In this document: one piece after another, positions 11,150-42,177 of the stretch | Layout of the letters: each line of letters opens with the position of its first letter | How positions within the stretch are numbered: the first letter of the stretch is position 1 | Source of the DNA: Ciona intestinalis | Taxonomy: Eukaryota; Chordata; Ascidiacea; Phlebobranchia; Cionidae | DNA: 64,000 bases | Direction: 5' to 3' | Assembly: GCF_000224145.3 (NCBI RefSeq) | Contig: NC_020166.2 | Coordinates: 2,332,754 to 2,396,753 of the forward strand | Made by a program: the position numbers and the translations under genes | The notes under the pieces: model-generated | Told to the model about the DNA's origin: nothing | Database searches by the model: none | Seen by the model: only the letters and a program-made list of their open reading frames with translations

Positions 11150-11636
11150 TTAATAGCGAGAGTGCTGACGTGGATGGTCGTCGACTGGCATGTCGTTCAT
11201 CATTTTCTCCAAGTAGTATTGGTCGTAGTAATAATCTGTTAAAAAAGACAAAATAAACTTGGACGCAAAAAACATAAGCCAACACTGAACCACAGCATTA
11301 CAAATAAAATTTTACACAGCCCGAAATTAAATGTATCCATAAACAGAAAACAATTGTGTAGAAAACAGTCATTTAAATAGATAAACAAATGTATGAGCTT
11401 TATAGCCTACCTTCCGCTGCCTTTTGCATTGCTTGGTTTCTGTAAAGAAAAACGGCGCGGCGGTTAGATATAACGTTCATAATCGTCTCAAATAAAACGG
11501 TTAGTTTATTATTTTAAAATACTAACTTCTGTTGGTTGTATTTCCACCAGTTGAGTGAAGGCGTCTTGCCACTCTCTCCTTGCTTGACGAGGCAGACGAG
11601 TCCGATGAGTAGAATGGTGAGAAGTCTTCGATCCAT
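11150..11636 (-). CDS. Small secreted peptide precursor, copy 1
   Basis: Three coding exons on the minus strand, 11527-11636, 11411-11439 and 11150-11235, splice in phase to a 74-residue precursor. Residues 1-23 form a clear signal peptide (MDRRLLTILLIGLVCLV), followed by a short Trp/Lys segment (TPSLNWWKYNQQ), an Ala/Gln helix (NQAMQKAAE) and a Tyr-rich, acidic tail (DYYYDQYYLEKMM) ending in HSRY. There are no cysteines in the mature part. A TATAAA box lies on the minus strand at 11688-11693, about 52 bp upstream of the ATG, and a poly(A) signal follows the stop. I do not recognise the family; a host-defence or pigment/coat peptide is possible but unproven. Copy 2 (13232-13747) is its inverted twin. 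Confidence 0.75.
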
Positions 11637-11687
11637 CTTGTTGTAAGTTGATTAACTTGTGAAGTCTAAGCAAAATACGGCCTTGCA

Positions 11688-11693
11688 TTTATA
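11688..11693 (-). promoter_or_regulatory. TATA box of peptide copy 1
   Basis: TATAAA on the minus strand, about 50 bp before the start codon. The roughly 85-bp segment containing it is absent from the other copy. Confidence 0.5.
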
Positions 11694-11699
11694 CGGTTC

Positions 11700-12200
11700 T
11701 GCACAATAACTATTTCCGCTTGTAGGAGGCATGTCAATTTACTTCCGAATAAGTAGCGAGGCCTGAGAGAAGAAATCTCCAAGAAATGCAAGGACTTCTC
11801 GTGCGAAAGAGGAAAATCCTCTTTTAATAACTTCCACAAGATAAAATAATATTGTTAAAGGTATAAACATTCAAGCTTTCATCAGAAATATTATAAAACC
11901 AGCGACTCATTTACCACGAGTTGAAAGACTGCTTCCAAATATGTAGCGAAGCCGAAAGGAAGTTATAGGCATTCCCGATGTGATTAAAAATTTCCCAGCT
12001 ATTATAAGAAGATAACACCCACTATTAATAACATCTCCAGGATATAAATTGCCAATAACGAATCTATGAGATGAAATATTTATCTGAAATATTGTGAAAT
12101 CTTTTCGGCATCCCGGAAGTATACCGTGGAGTACAGTTGGATGTCGTAGGCACATAAAGCCTATATTTCCGAATCTTGTTTTGAACAATTAACAACTGTT
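11700..12200. repeat. Degenerate repeats flanking the peptide locus
   Basis: The block near 11740-11790 (CTTCCGAATAAGTAGCGAGG) recurs in decayed form at about 11930-11965 and, inverted, at about 13150-13215. A second block at 12118-12195 (GTGGAGTACAGTTGGATGTC) repeats directly at 10980-11040. These are traces of repeated local duplication around the peptide genes. Confidence 0.5.
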
Positions 12201-12219
12201 TTTCAGAGTCGCGAATATA

Positions 12220-12417
12220 CAGTAGGATGGAGAAGATGGGACACCTTTAGTACATAATGTTTAAATAACCTGATCGTGTTTTAATGAATTAACAACGATC
12301 TATGGGAGTCGCGAGGATACGGTTTTACAATTCTTTGAATGTTCTTTGTTTAATATCAAATGGAAAGAGAAAACAAAATTAAAAGGTGTCCCATCATCTC
12401 CCCCTCCTTACTATATA
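12220..12417 (+). repeat. MITE copy
   Basis: Nearly full length, from AGTAGGATGGAGAAGATGGG to CCCCCTCCTTACTATATA, in the spacer between the inverted peptide genes. Confidence 0.8.
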
Positions 12418-12419
12418 TA

Positions 12420-13130
12420 CATTTTCTTTAATACGGAATGGTCTTAGTAAAACATGCTCTGTGGTTAGTTTAAATTAAAAACCGTTTTTAAAACATTCTA
12501 GTGTAAAGAAATAATGTATTACACAATGGCAAGTAACTGCATACATGCTAAATCTATCATTTCGGCCGTAGCAAAAATATTTATTTCAATTTATTTAATA
12601 GCAAACAAATACCAAAGTGTTCCAAGAAGATTAATATTTCAGCGCAAACTAAAATCATGTTTCTGCAAAAAAATATTATTTTATATAATATATTTTTATA
12701 CAGAGAAAAATACAAAATATGCTCCACAATTGTAGGCCCTCAGTTCTTTATTTCTCGATTCAGTAGTGCTACAGCTTCCCGTCTCTTTGAAACGGACATC
12801 CACATTTCAAAATAACATTTATCCAAAAGGGGTTAGAAATAGTTAATCTGTACGAGGAACGCTACCGACATAAAAGCAAGACGAACTATTTATCAGAAAT
12901 ATTTCGATAACCCGTTAAGGCGTCCTGGATAAAGAAGCCCCACAATTTCTTGCAACAGCTCATTAACGACAAATCGTTGCGATAAGTTTTCATTGATTGA
13001 CATGTGCACCAAGAACGTTGCGGGAAGTATAATCTATCTTGATTGACAGGTGTACCTAGAACTAAGCTCATTGACCTTATAAAGATTACTAAAAGCAGAA
13101 AGTTATCTTGATGCAAATTGTTTCAACATA
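12420..13130. other. Spacer between inverted peptide genes
   Basis: No gene is supported. The right part (13140-13230) is the upstream arm of the inverted duplication; the remainder shows no recognised element. Confidence 0.5.
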
Positions 13131-13231
13131 AGATTTTTCTCTTACACATGAGAAGTCTTTGCATTTCTTGGAGATTTCTTCTTTCGGGCCTCGCTAATGA
13201 TTTGGAAGTAAATTGACATGCTTACAACAAG

Positions 13232-13747
13232 ATGGATCGAAGACTTCTCACCATTCTACTCATCGCACTCGTCTGCCTCGTCAAGCAAGGAGAGAGTGGC
13301 AAGACGCCTTCACTCAACTGGTGGAAATACAAACAACAGAAGTTTGTATTTTAAAATAATAAACTAACCGTTTTCTTTGAAACGATTAGAGGCGTTATAT
13401 CTAACCGCCGCGCCGTTTTTCTTTACAGAAACCAAGCAGCGCAAGAAGCAGCGCAAGGTAATGCTTATACATTTTTTATCCTTTTAGATAGCTGTTTTTT
13501 ACACAATTATTATTTCTGTTTAAAAAACTGTGGCTACATTTAATTTCGGGCTGTGTGAAATTTTATCTTTATTAATCTGGGTCAGTGTTGCCTTGTAACT
13601 TTTGTGAAAAATTTGCTAACACATTTTTTTGCATACAAGTTTATTTTGTCTTTTTTAACAGATTATTACTACGACCAATACTACTTGGAGAAAATGATGA
13701 ACGACATGCCAGTCGACGACCATCCACGTCAGCACTCTCGCTATTAA
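13232..13747 (+). CDS. Small secreted peptide precursor, copy 2 (promoter segment missing)
   Basis: Exons 13232-13341, 13429-13457 and 13662-13747 match those of the minus-strand copy at 11150-11636 in size, phase and nearly every base, and give 74 residues. The signal peptide has one change (Gly to Ala), and the middle exon reads NQAAQEAAQ in place of NQAMQKAAE. The last 28 residues are identical. An AATAAA signal lies just past the stop (about 13796). In the 5' flank the sequence jumps from GGAAGTAAATTGACATG straight to CTTACAACAAGATG; the other copy has about 85 extra bases here, including its TATA box. This copy may therefore be silent or differently controlled. Confidence 0.75.
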
Positions 13748-14069
13748 AGTAGATGAGATATTGTTTGTTGCCATTATAGTTAAGTAATGCAACTAAATAA
13801 AATCACATTTTAAATATCATTTGTTTATTGTAAAGTGAAAAATCTGGGCAAGCTTATAAACCTGACGACGAAAGATAACGGTTGAAACAACGGCTATAGA
13901 TAAAGAAAGAAAAAAAATAAAAGAAAATTTGTCATTTTCTTTTTTTTATTGTTTGAAGCGGTTAAATTAAAAATGCTTTGTTTTAAGATTGTTTAGAAAA
14001 CAACATACAAACAAAACACGTTTGAACGAGGTACAAAAAACTATCGTTGGCGTGCGTGTCATAACATTA

Positions 14070-14272
14070 TAGATTTGGGTGGGAAAAGATGCGGTAGCCT
14101 ATTCATTTTAACTCTATTTTCTCGTCCTGTTTTTGAATAAACAAAGAATATTCAAAGAAAATATAAACCGGTATCCTTACGACTTTCATAGACCGTTGTT
14201 AAATGTTTAAAACACGATTAGGATGTTTGGATATTATGTGCTAAAGGTGTCCCGTCTTTCCCCATCCTACTA
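14070..14272 (-). repeat. MITE copy, reverse sense
   Basis: Full-length copy ending CCCCATCCTACTA, between peptide copy 2 and the transporter's 3' end. Confidence 0.8.
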
Positions 14273-14354
14273 AATATACTTTTCTTCGAAAACATTGAAG
14301 AGAGTTATTTTATTAATCAAAACAATCACGCATTGTACAAAAACACTGAGTAAA

Positions 14355-15899
14355 TTAGAAACTTTTATTTGATGCAGAAATAGCCGCGGTGTTGATATAC
14401 ACTTCGTGATTAATAGAATTTTTTCTCGATCCTCTATTGATTGTAAGGCGATATTTATAAAGAATTACTGGGTGTAGAAGAGAAGCGATAAACATACCTA
14501 AAAATACGTATATGCATTTATCAAAATTTGCCTTGAAATCGACAACTATAGAAGAAAATATTGGGAATTGAAGCAGACTTACAAAACCTGTTATTGTAAA
14601 GGCAAAACCGTGAAATTTTCCAAAGTCTTTTGAGGGGAAAACGGTGGATACGAAAGCATACGCAACGTTATAAAAGAATGCACGAAATATTGAAAACAAA
14701 AAGAATGAAAAATACTGCAGTGGTAAGATATTAATTAATATAAGACCACAAAATAAAATAGCGATCACGATGGTTACAATAAGTATAACACATACGGTGT
14801 TTGCCATAGGAAACTCTGCGCGGCGTGTAGTAAAACAGGCTGTCATTTTGTCCATAATTATACCGAAAACAAAGTTTAATGCAATTCCAGAGATTAACAT
14901 AATTCCGAATGCGGATTCGTAATGCGCAGGCGCACCAAGTGCGGAAAGCCATTGCTTGACAGTTGAAATAAAGAACAGTTCCAGCATTCTCCCCAATACA
15001 AGGAAGTAGATATGTCCCCAGTAATAAACTGTACACAGCCCTTGCCGAAACGAACGTAACTCCGACCGGCACTCTGATGAGCATAAATGAAATGGCGGGT
15101 TGCTGCTGAGATGTGCTAAGTTTTCTGGACTTTGCGGCGACTCCGAGCAGCAATTTAGTTCTCTAATGCCATAAACTATATCTGCTGGAACGTTTCTGGG
15201 AAACCGGTACTTTGGAGTCAGAAAGAGTGTCCTTGTTACGGAAAACACTGAAAGCAGACTGTAGGCGATAAAGATAGCTTGTACAGATATACCTTGGTCA
15301 TAAACTGATTTTAGCACCAGCGCTACTGCTGCAGATCCGTCGTAAGCACCGATAATTAAACTCATGATGAACGAGCTTCGTTTCGGCGAAAGGTAGGACA
15401 ACTGAACCATGGACATAAGCAATATATCACCACTTATACACATCAATAATGCTGATGGGTAGATTACCCACGATTGCTGCATGTTTATAACAGCAAATAG
15501 TATACAGTTAGAAACGAACATGATTGTCGCAAGCGTTCGAGTCGCCCAAGTACCGTATGTGTCATATATGTAACCGCATGGTAGGAGTAATATCTTGGTT
15601 ACCGATGTTGCCAGAACAAAAGCAAGGTTTAGCGCCGACTGCTGCTTCGGACAAGTGCTTGGTGCAGCTGGTGAGGTAGCGTATGCTTGCTGTAGGTCAT
15701 ATTCCGTGCTTATAGATTGCTGTGGTCTTGACGTGGTATTTGGCAAAAAAATTGTTGCTTGATCCGTTTTACATAAGTCATTATATATTCGAAGATCCTC
15801 TAGTATTCCAAGCAGGTAGGGCCAGCCGAATATAACTCCGCAAAACAAAAATGTCTCGAAGAATCCAGTCACGATTGCCAACATATGTTTCCGCCTCAT
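14355..15899 (-). CDS. SLC43A3: SLC43-family transporter (SLC43A3-like), intronless
   Basis: A single 514-residue open frame with about 12 hydrophobic membrane segments, typical of the major facilitator superfamily. The N-terminus (GFFETFLFCGVIFGWPYLLG) and the late SLLQFPIFSS motif match the SLC43 group (LAT3, LAT4 and the SLC43A3 nucleobase transporter). The overall order is right: the first loop has N-glycosylation sites (NTT), there is a GAYDGSAAV segment in helix 5, a long central cytoplasmic loop around residues 240-290, and an FPSKDFGKFHGF loop late on. The likely role is transport of neutral amino acids or nucleobases across the plasma membrane; the sequence does not say which. Absence of introns in a locus full of introns suggests an old retrocopy that stayed open. 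The SLC43 assignment is strong; the A3 subtype is a best guess. Confidence 0.8.
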   Translation of the reverse strand: MRRKHMLAIVTGFFETFLFCGVIFGWPYLLGILEDLRIYNDLCKTDQATIFLPNTTSRPQQSISTEYDLQQAYATSPAAPSTCPKQQSALNLAFVLATSVTKILLLPCGYIYDTYGTWATRTLATIMFVSNCILFAVINMQQSWVIYPSALLMCISGDILLMSMVQLSYLSPKRSSFIMSLIIGAYDGSAAVALVLKSVYDQGISVQAIFIAYSLLSVFSVTRTLFLTPKYRFPRNVPADIVYGIRELNCCSESPQSPENLAHLSSNPPFHLCSSECRSELRSFRQGLCTVYYWGHIYFLVLGRMLELFFISTVKQWLSALGAPAHYESAFGIMLISGIALNFVFGIIMDKMTACFTTRRAEFPMANTVCVILIVTIVIAILFCGLILINILPLQYFSFFLFSIFRAFFYNVAYAFVSTVFPSKDFGKFHGFAFTITGFVSLLQFPIFSSIVVDFKANFDKCIYVFLGMFIASLLHPVILYKYRLTINRGSRKNSINHEVYINTAAISASNKSF

Positions 15900-15985
15900 T
15901 TTTTATAAAGCACCAGTTCACTATCTACACAATAGCCCCAAGGCGAAAAATCGGAACACACTAGGGCAAAATGAAGAACCTTATT

Positions 15986-16167
15986 TTGGGGTGGGGAAAG
16001 AGGGGACATCTTTAGCACATATTATCCAAATATCCTAATCGTGTTTTAACAAATTAACAACGGTTTACGGAAGTCGTGAGAATATAATTTTATAATTTAG
16101 TGCTCTTTATTAACAACCAAAAGAGAAAATAGAAGGAAAGGTGTCCCATCTTCTCCCACTCTACTGT
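15986..16167 (+). repeat. MITE copy
   Basis: From GGGGTGGGGAAAGAGGGGACA to CCCATCTTCTCCCACTCTACT, just upstream of the transporter start. Confidence 0.75.
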
Positions 16168-16169
16168 AA

Positions 16170-17410
16170 GTTCTGTACATATACCTATATCGCAAATATA
16201 AATTCACTAACGCTAAGTTTAACTTTCCATATATATCTTTAAAATATCAGTTTTACCACACATTTATAATTTACGTCACAGTTTCCGTGATTATACCACT
16301 GTTTCTAGGCTACCAACAGTCTGCAGTTTACTAGACCATAACTGTCACGCTACATTACCAGACCACGCGCTGCATATATACAGAACACCCGTGTATAACT
16401 ATAACTATACTTCCGTTGCTGAGACATATTCCTTCCGAATGATACATTTCTACCACGCGCTATTGCACATGCGCCGAGACGCTACTAAGCATGCGCATTA
16501 AGTCGAAACAAATACAATGACCAACCGGTTCAACTTCATTACCACCCTCCGTTAGAAACGTTCCAGACACGACGTTTACACGTTGAAACTTTATAGTTTT
16601 TGGTTTAAAATCGTCAGAACTAAGCTGGGTATGTTATTTGTAGCCTAAATTAACCAAGATCTACTAACAAACTCATTTCAAATTAGAAGGACTAACACTT
16701 TTCTTAAACAGGATGGCATACATACAATACCTCTCTCATCAATTATAAAATTACGGACATTTAACCAAAACAAATACTTTCAACCAGTTATCTGAAACTG
16801 GATTTTTCTGATGAAAAAAATGAACCAGGGTCTGTATGTTATTTTGAACTGGAATATTTATTTGTTTTTTTTTAATATCTGCTTGTAATATCAAAACTAC
16901 ATACCCAAAAATGAGAAAAGAGACTTAATTGTACTAACTTTCTGTTGAAATAATCTAAATAAATATTTACTTATTATTTTTACAAGAATAATCTCTGTGC
17001 CGTTTTTCATGTGGTCTCTTATGATGGATTAAAAAGTCCAAAAATGGCCGACAAACCATTTCGTTAGACTATATATGAAAGTAACTTTGCTTTTTTACCC
17101 GGGTGTTTTGAAAATTTCCAAAACATTTTTGTGTGCAGTTAGCCAAGTAGTATCATACCCGAACTCTTGTGAAACAAAGATAGTATGTGTAGCATGGAAT
17201 TACAGCATTAGTGATGGTATATGAGACATGCCACAGGCTTATCATATGGAACCTACAAAAGAAGATTGGTGTTTTGTTAAAAGCTGTTTGTAACTGCCAA
17301 ACAGAAACAGCAAACACGAGACCCAAGGTTTCTGATTTACGCGATATTAATTCAGATTTTAGTTGTTTTTGACTATTTGGCAGAAAAAAATGCGTTGACA
17401 ATTGTTACTG
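16170..17410. other. Intergenic; possible POLQ promoter region
   Basis: Two NRF1-like motifs (CATGCGCC near 16468 and GCATGCGCA near 16489) sit in a locally GC-richer stretch. A possible untranslated first exon ends with GCTGG|GTATGT near 16629. There is no coding exon. A MITE tail (GGTGTCCCATCTTTCCTCAC) follows at 17414-17443. Confidence 0.35.
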
Positions 17411-17635
17411 TTGTAAGGTGTCCCATCTTTCCTCACCCTACCATACCTGTTTTTTTTTTAACAACAGCATTTTTCCAATACTTTCACTCTGCTTCGCATA
17501 TATTAGTATAAATGAAAATCTAAATAAAATGTTTAAAAAAAAAGCTTTTTATATATATTATATATTTATATATATACTGTATTGTCAGCATGCTCACAAC
17601 AAAACTTTTACAGCAAAGGCATTTCTGACCATATA

Positions 17636-37148
<19,513 letters not shown>

Positions 37149-38112
37149 TTTATATGCAATGTATGTGCTAATATTTAAGCAGATGAAGTTTTTTTGTTTT
37201 TTTTACAAAAACAGTTTACGAATATGAATTATTTTGGTCGGCTTATTGTAATTCTATTCTGTAAGTCCTTCGTTACGGCACGCCATGGGAACAGAGATTT
37301 AGTCGTAGGTATTCATTGCCGTTTTATTGCAATATTCCATCTTTTTTTTCTGTTTGTGTATAACTTACAATGTGACTTTGGTTTCTTCTCCAATATATCA
37401 TATTAATTGCTACTTTTAATATGTATGTTACACCATCACTGTTTAATATAATTTGTTTACAAAAAATTAATGAATTAACAAAATTTATGTGAGTTATTGC
37501 AATGTAAAAATGTTATAGCACGACATTGTAGTAAGTTTTATAACTATAAATGAAGTTTTATAAATTGTAAAATGACTGTTTAAAAATTTGTAAAGCATTT
37601 TATACAGATTTATGTTTCGCACTGCCAATTGTTCGAAAAATACCAACCCTTATTGACTTTTCATTGTTTAATGAATTTTAGTTTTTCCACTGTGCCACTA
37701 AACTTACGTAAAGTAGATTTTGTGTAATTGTTTTTTTGCCAAATATATTGAGTTAATGTTACAAAATAACATTAAAATAAATATTTTAAATAAATCCTTT
37801 GTTGTCATTTTCAGCAATTTCAAGTGTTTGTCATTTTTAATTTTTTGCATTAAAAAAAAAACAGTATTAGAGCCTTCTGTGTAACACCTTTGAGCCTGGT
37901 AAATAGGTAAGAGACCTTTGTATTAAAGATACTATAATTAAATAAATGGCAAGAAATTACAATAACGATTTTATTCCGTATATATACAAATGCATTGTTT
38001 TCAATTTTTTTAGATGCACACATGTATATATATGCTACTTTTTTCTGTCAATGTTCTGGGTTATATAGTTCATTTTTTTTCTTCAAGGCAAAGTGGTGAT
38101 GTCAGCATCAGC
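37149..38112. other. Convergent 3' region of POLQ and the phosphagen kinase gene
   Basis: Several AATAAA signals lie here, for example AAAATAAATATTTTAAATAA near 37772 for POLQ. No gene or recognised repeat. Confidence 0.5.
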
Positions 38113-41100
38113 TTAAAACTGCAATGGTTTGCCTTCTTCTAGCTGTTGCTCCATCTCAATAAGTTTGGTGACGCTTTCGTGGACTTGTTGCACAATTTCA
38201 ACTTCCGAGATTCCAAGTTTCTTTATATTTGAGATGTCAAAAAGTTCCGGTTCAGTTGAGGATCGGTATTCGCCATGGTTTCCACGTTTGGCAACACTGC
38301 AAAAACAATTGGTTAAGTTTAACCTTTTTTCTGTTCTGCAAATTAAAATTATTTTTTATCTGTTTTTAAAAGTAAGATAAATTTTAAATCGCTTTTCAGT
38401 TTGGCAATTTTAAAATGTTTCTTTGTTTTTAAAGTAAAAGGGTAAAATCTAAACTACTGTCTGTTTTAAACAGTTTTTACATTATTACAGTATTTAAATC
38501 TATTGATTTTCAGAAAAAAGATCAAAACACAAAATCATTTTTTCTCACCCCAATTTCTTCAATATTTCTTCGAATTGTGGATGTGCTGACAAATTAGGAA
38601 GTCTTACATGGACACTGCATCTCATTGAAGTGCCGATGTTGCTAGCACGAGCACAAAGAAATCCAAGTTTCTTGTTCCATGCAAATTTATAACCAGCATT
38701 CTAAGAGAAACAGATTGTACATTAACCTGTGCCAGTCATTTTGAACCCCTTTGTCCCAATCAAAAGTGAGTCCCTTTTTAATTTAGTTTGGTCACCTACT
38801 ACAGTGGTTCTTATACTACAGTGGTTCACATGGTATTTATTGTATAATGAAGTCCTATTGTACATAAAAGTAATTTTTATTGTGGGAAATATTAAATCTT
38901 TTTTTAGTTGGGTAAAATGTACCCAAAACTATTCCACTAAAACATCTCTTTTTAGTTATGCTTGGGATGTGCTGCAAATCACTATGGGTTATTTCTTCTT
39001 ATAATGAAGCTTCACATACCCTGTACCTGGTATTATAGCTATAACAAGGTAACTTCTAAGCAATTTACAGGATATTATATTGTCAGGAAAAGAAACTCTT
39101 CTGCAAGCTTTTCAACAGAAACTTAACTTACCAACATTGCGGTTTCAAGTTGTTTTTCACCTTGCTTCCAGGTTTCAAAGCAAGTTTTAAGATCCCCACC
39201 AGACTAAAAATGTAAGGGAACAGTTACAGTAAAATGACTGTCATTACCACGCCATGCAAGGTGAAAGCAAGTTACATGCATTCTTTCATTCATACTAAAT
39301 ACTGTTGCCGCCATGCATATTATAATTGTATTTTGGCTTAGGATTTTTTTGTATTTAGTATAGCAGTACTTTTTTATTTGGAATGAATGTAACTTGTTTT
39401 ATCATCATGTCGCCAAAAAAATGACAGTCGTTATAACTTGTTTTGTTTATACACCTCGTGTCAGCTTACAAGTTACCATGTATGTTACTTTGTGGGTGAT
39501 TATTTTTTAAGGGATTTTTTACTTTTTATGTATGGTTGGTAATTTGGACAACTCATTAGTGACTACTGGGTTGGAGCAATTGTCATTAGGTGTCTCACCC
39601 TAGGACACCTTAGCCCACAATGGTAACAATATATTAATACCTGCATGGATATGATCCTCATATGATCTCCCTCGTTTACCCAGACGAAGAAGTCTTGTTC
39701 TTTGTTCATCATGATTCCTCTTGCGTCGGGCCAATCTCTTGCCAAACCATCGTTTCTAAAAGAAAAGTCGGAAAGATTGGAGAAGAGAATGTGCTCCTGT
39801 GTCAACCTGTTTATTTCTGAAGGCTCCATTGACTCCATTGAGTGATAAGAGCCTGCAAGGTTTAAACGAAATCATTAGAATGCTTAAACGTAAGTATTAC
39901 TAAGCATTTTATACTTAAATATATAAGCGTCTTATATCTGAATTTAGTATATATGTGTGTATAAGTTTGCTTATAAAGAAATTGGCTTATGCATAAAACA
40001 AAGGTTGAAATATATATGTAGTAGGGTGGGGGAATAAGGGACAACTTTTCATTCTTTATCTTCTCCCATTTGGTTGTAAGCAAGAACCGTTCAAAGAATT
40101 ATAAAACGTATCCTCAGGACACCCATAGACCGTTGTTAATTGTTTAAAACACGATCAGTATATAAATAAATTCTATTTACCCGCATGCGGCGGGGCAACG
40201 GCAGTCGTTTTAACACTGTCGTTTTGTTTCATACACCTCATGTTGTAACATGCAACACGGTTTAATTTAAACCTGCCAAATCTTGATCAAGATTCTTCAA
40301 GGTTCCCACTATAATACTTTCCACTTCTCTCCTTTGGGCGCGTGTGCAGCTTGGTGGGAAAGGAAATCCGCTGATTGAGCGACCGGCTCGGACACGGACC
40401 GATTTCACGTATTTTGTGTCCAATGGCTTGACGTCCACAACCCCAACCGACTCTCGGACATGATCAGCGTGCGACTCGGTAGCAGGGTCGAAGTTACCAT
40501 GATAGTCCTTGATAACTGTAAACAATAAGAACACAATTTGTATTTATCCCTTTAGAAATGATAGCGAAGATCATGCTGTTTATAAAACGAAGCGAACGAA
40601 ATCAACGGCAAAACGGCAGTGTTAAAACACGCTTGTGGGAAATATAGCGTCAATTATAAAGGTGTGGGAAAACGTCAGTTACAAACCGGGACTGGAAAAT
40701 CCAAAATATCCAAAACTGCGGTGCATATATAGTGGGGTGGGGGAAGATGGGACACCTTTAGCACATATTATCCAAATATCCTGATCGGTTTTTAATTAAT
40801 TAACAACGGTCTTTGGAATTCGTGGGGATATATTTTTATAATTCTTTAAATGTTTTTTTGCTTATTACCAAATGGGACAAGAAAATAGAGTTAAAAGGTG
40901 TCCCATCTTCCCCCACCCTACTGTATAATACATACTAAAAAGCAAAACAGTCTACTTGTAAGACCAAGTGATGTATATCTCTTTACATGATATTTCGGCT
41001 AAACGGCGAGGCGCGCCATATAGCCCTTATTGGGATTTAAGTTCCCTATTACCCATGAATACGAAGTTATAACGGTTATTACTTGGATAAAATATATCCT

Positions 41101-41638
41101 TAAAGAGAGTGTAACATTCTTCATCGCCAACAACCATACCGAACTGCAGTCCTGGTGTATCGACTCCGGTTTGAATGCACGAGTCCAAGGTTACACCGTT
41201 ACTGGTTTTCTAAAAATGCGGTTGCTATTAACCTATATTAGGGTGGTGTAGGATCGGATGTTTTAATTTTTTCGTCATATTTGGTGATAAAAAAGAATTT
41301 TACAAAAGCGAACAGGATAGTAACGGTAAAACAACAGTTAATTGTTAAAATAGACTTATTGATAAAAAAAGAAAATACGTTTTGGATAAAAGGCGTGACC
41401 GTTTTGTTCTTCTCTCGGAAAACGACAGCAAAAATACTATTAAAAATACTAAAGGGAATCAACAGCTAAACGACAAACTCGCCATGGATAAAAAAGTGTG
41501 AGAAATAGAAGAGAATATTACCTTCTTGTAGAGCGCTGCATATACTGGTAAAGTCAAATGGTTCGACAAGAAGTTATCATGCTTCAACACGGGGAAGCTC
41601 TGCTTTGCTTGTTCGATTTCTTGAACTGAGAGTGCCAT
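38113..41638 (-). CDS. Creatine-kinase-family protein, catalytic residues altered
   Basis: Seven exons on the minus strand (41522-41638, 41083-41209, 40273-40515, 39641-39852, 39132-39203, 38549-38700, 38113-38296) splice in phase to 368 residues, close to the 380 of creatine kinases. Family blocks are clear: [72 protein letters not shown] and [17 protein letters not shown]. The nucleotide-binding arginines (R130, R132, R236, R292 and R320 in muscle creatine kinase numbering) are kept. The catalytic Glu232 is Gly (NEGDH for NEEDH), and the reactive Cys283 is Arg (RASNIGT for CPSNLGT). It may bind ATP without phosphagen transfer. The N-terminus looks cytosolic. Confidence 0.85.
39375..39635 (-). 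repeat. SINE, reverse sense, in a kinase intron
   Basis: GAATGTAACTTGTTTTATCA through CACCTTAGCCCACAATGGTA; the head is missing. Confidence 0.7.
40017..40166 (-). repeat. MITE, truncated
   Basis: Keeps the TAGTAGGGTGGGGGAATAAG end and interior; the other end is lost. Confidence 0.75.
40727..40924 (+). repeat. MITE copy
   Basis: Well-preserved copy, TATAGTGGGGTGGGGGAAGA to CCCCCACCCTACTGTA, in a kinase-gene intron. Confidence 0.85.
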
Positions 41639-42177
41639 GTTATTCGATTAAATCTACGTGACCGAAGGAAGAATTAAATATTACGAAATGTAGTAATTCG
41701 CATTAGGTTTATGACTTTGCAAATTAATTACTCTACATTTAATTTCAATGGATTCTTTACTTCAAACCTGCTATTAGTAATTGGCATTCTATACAAAACT
41801 AGAAGCAATGTCGCGCGCAACGACTGTCGCTGTAGCATCTTAACATTGGTGTTGTGTGAAACAGAACAACTTTATTATAACCACTACAGCACTGCCCGCT
41901 CCGTTATATATGCGAAGATAAATAAATTATATATCGCATTTATTCATTTCCGTTTCGTATCGACGCCGCGACAAATAGTTACCACGCCTTAAGACATTGG
42001 GATACCAACTGAGACAAACAACAAACACGTCTGTACAGTTTGCAAAATAAGCCGTGTGTAAGTGCATTGCTGCATGGTAGGCCAAGATATAGCCCGTTGC
42101 GGAAAAGAAATATTTTTTCTTTTGCTAGTGCATTTGTTTTTTATTTGTGCTAAGTCGCAATGTATTTTAAGGCGGGT

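Noticed and set aside
11907-12188. 93-residue minus-strand frame near the peptide genes
   Set aside because: It overlaps degenerate direct repeats shared with 10975-11040 and 11740, so it is repeat sequence read by chance.
14731-15153. 140-residue minus-strand frame
   Set aside because: A shadow of the SLC43-like gene in another frame.
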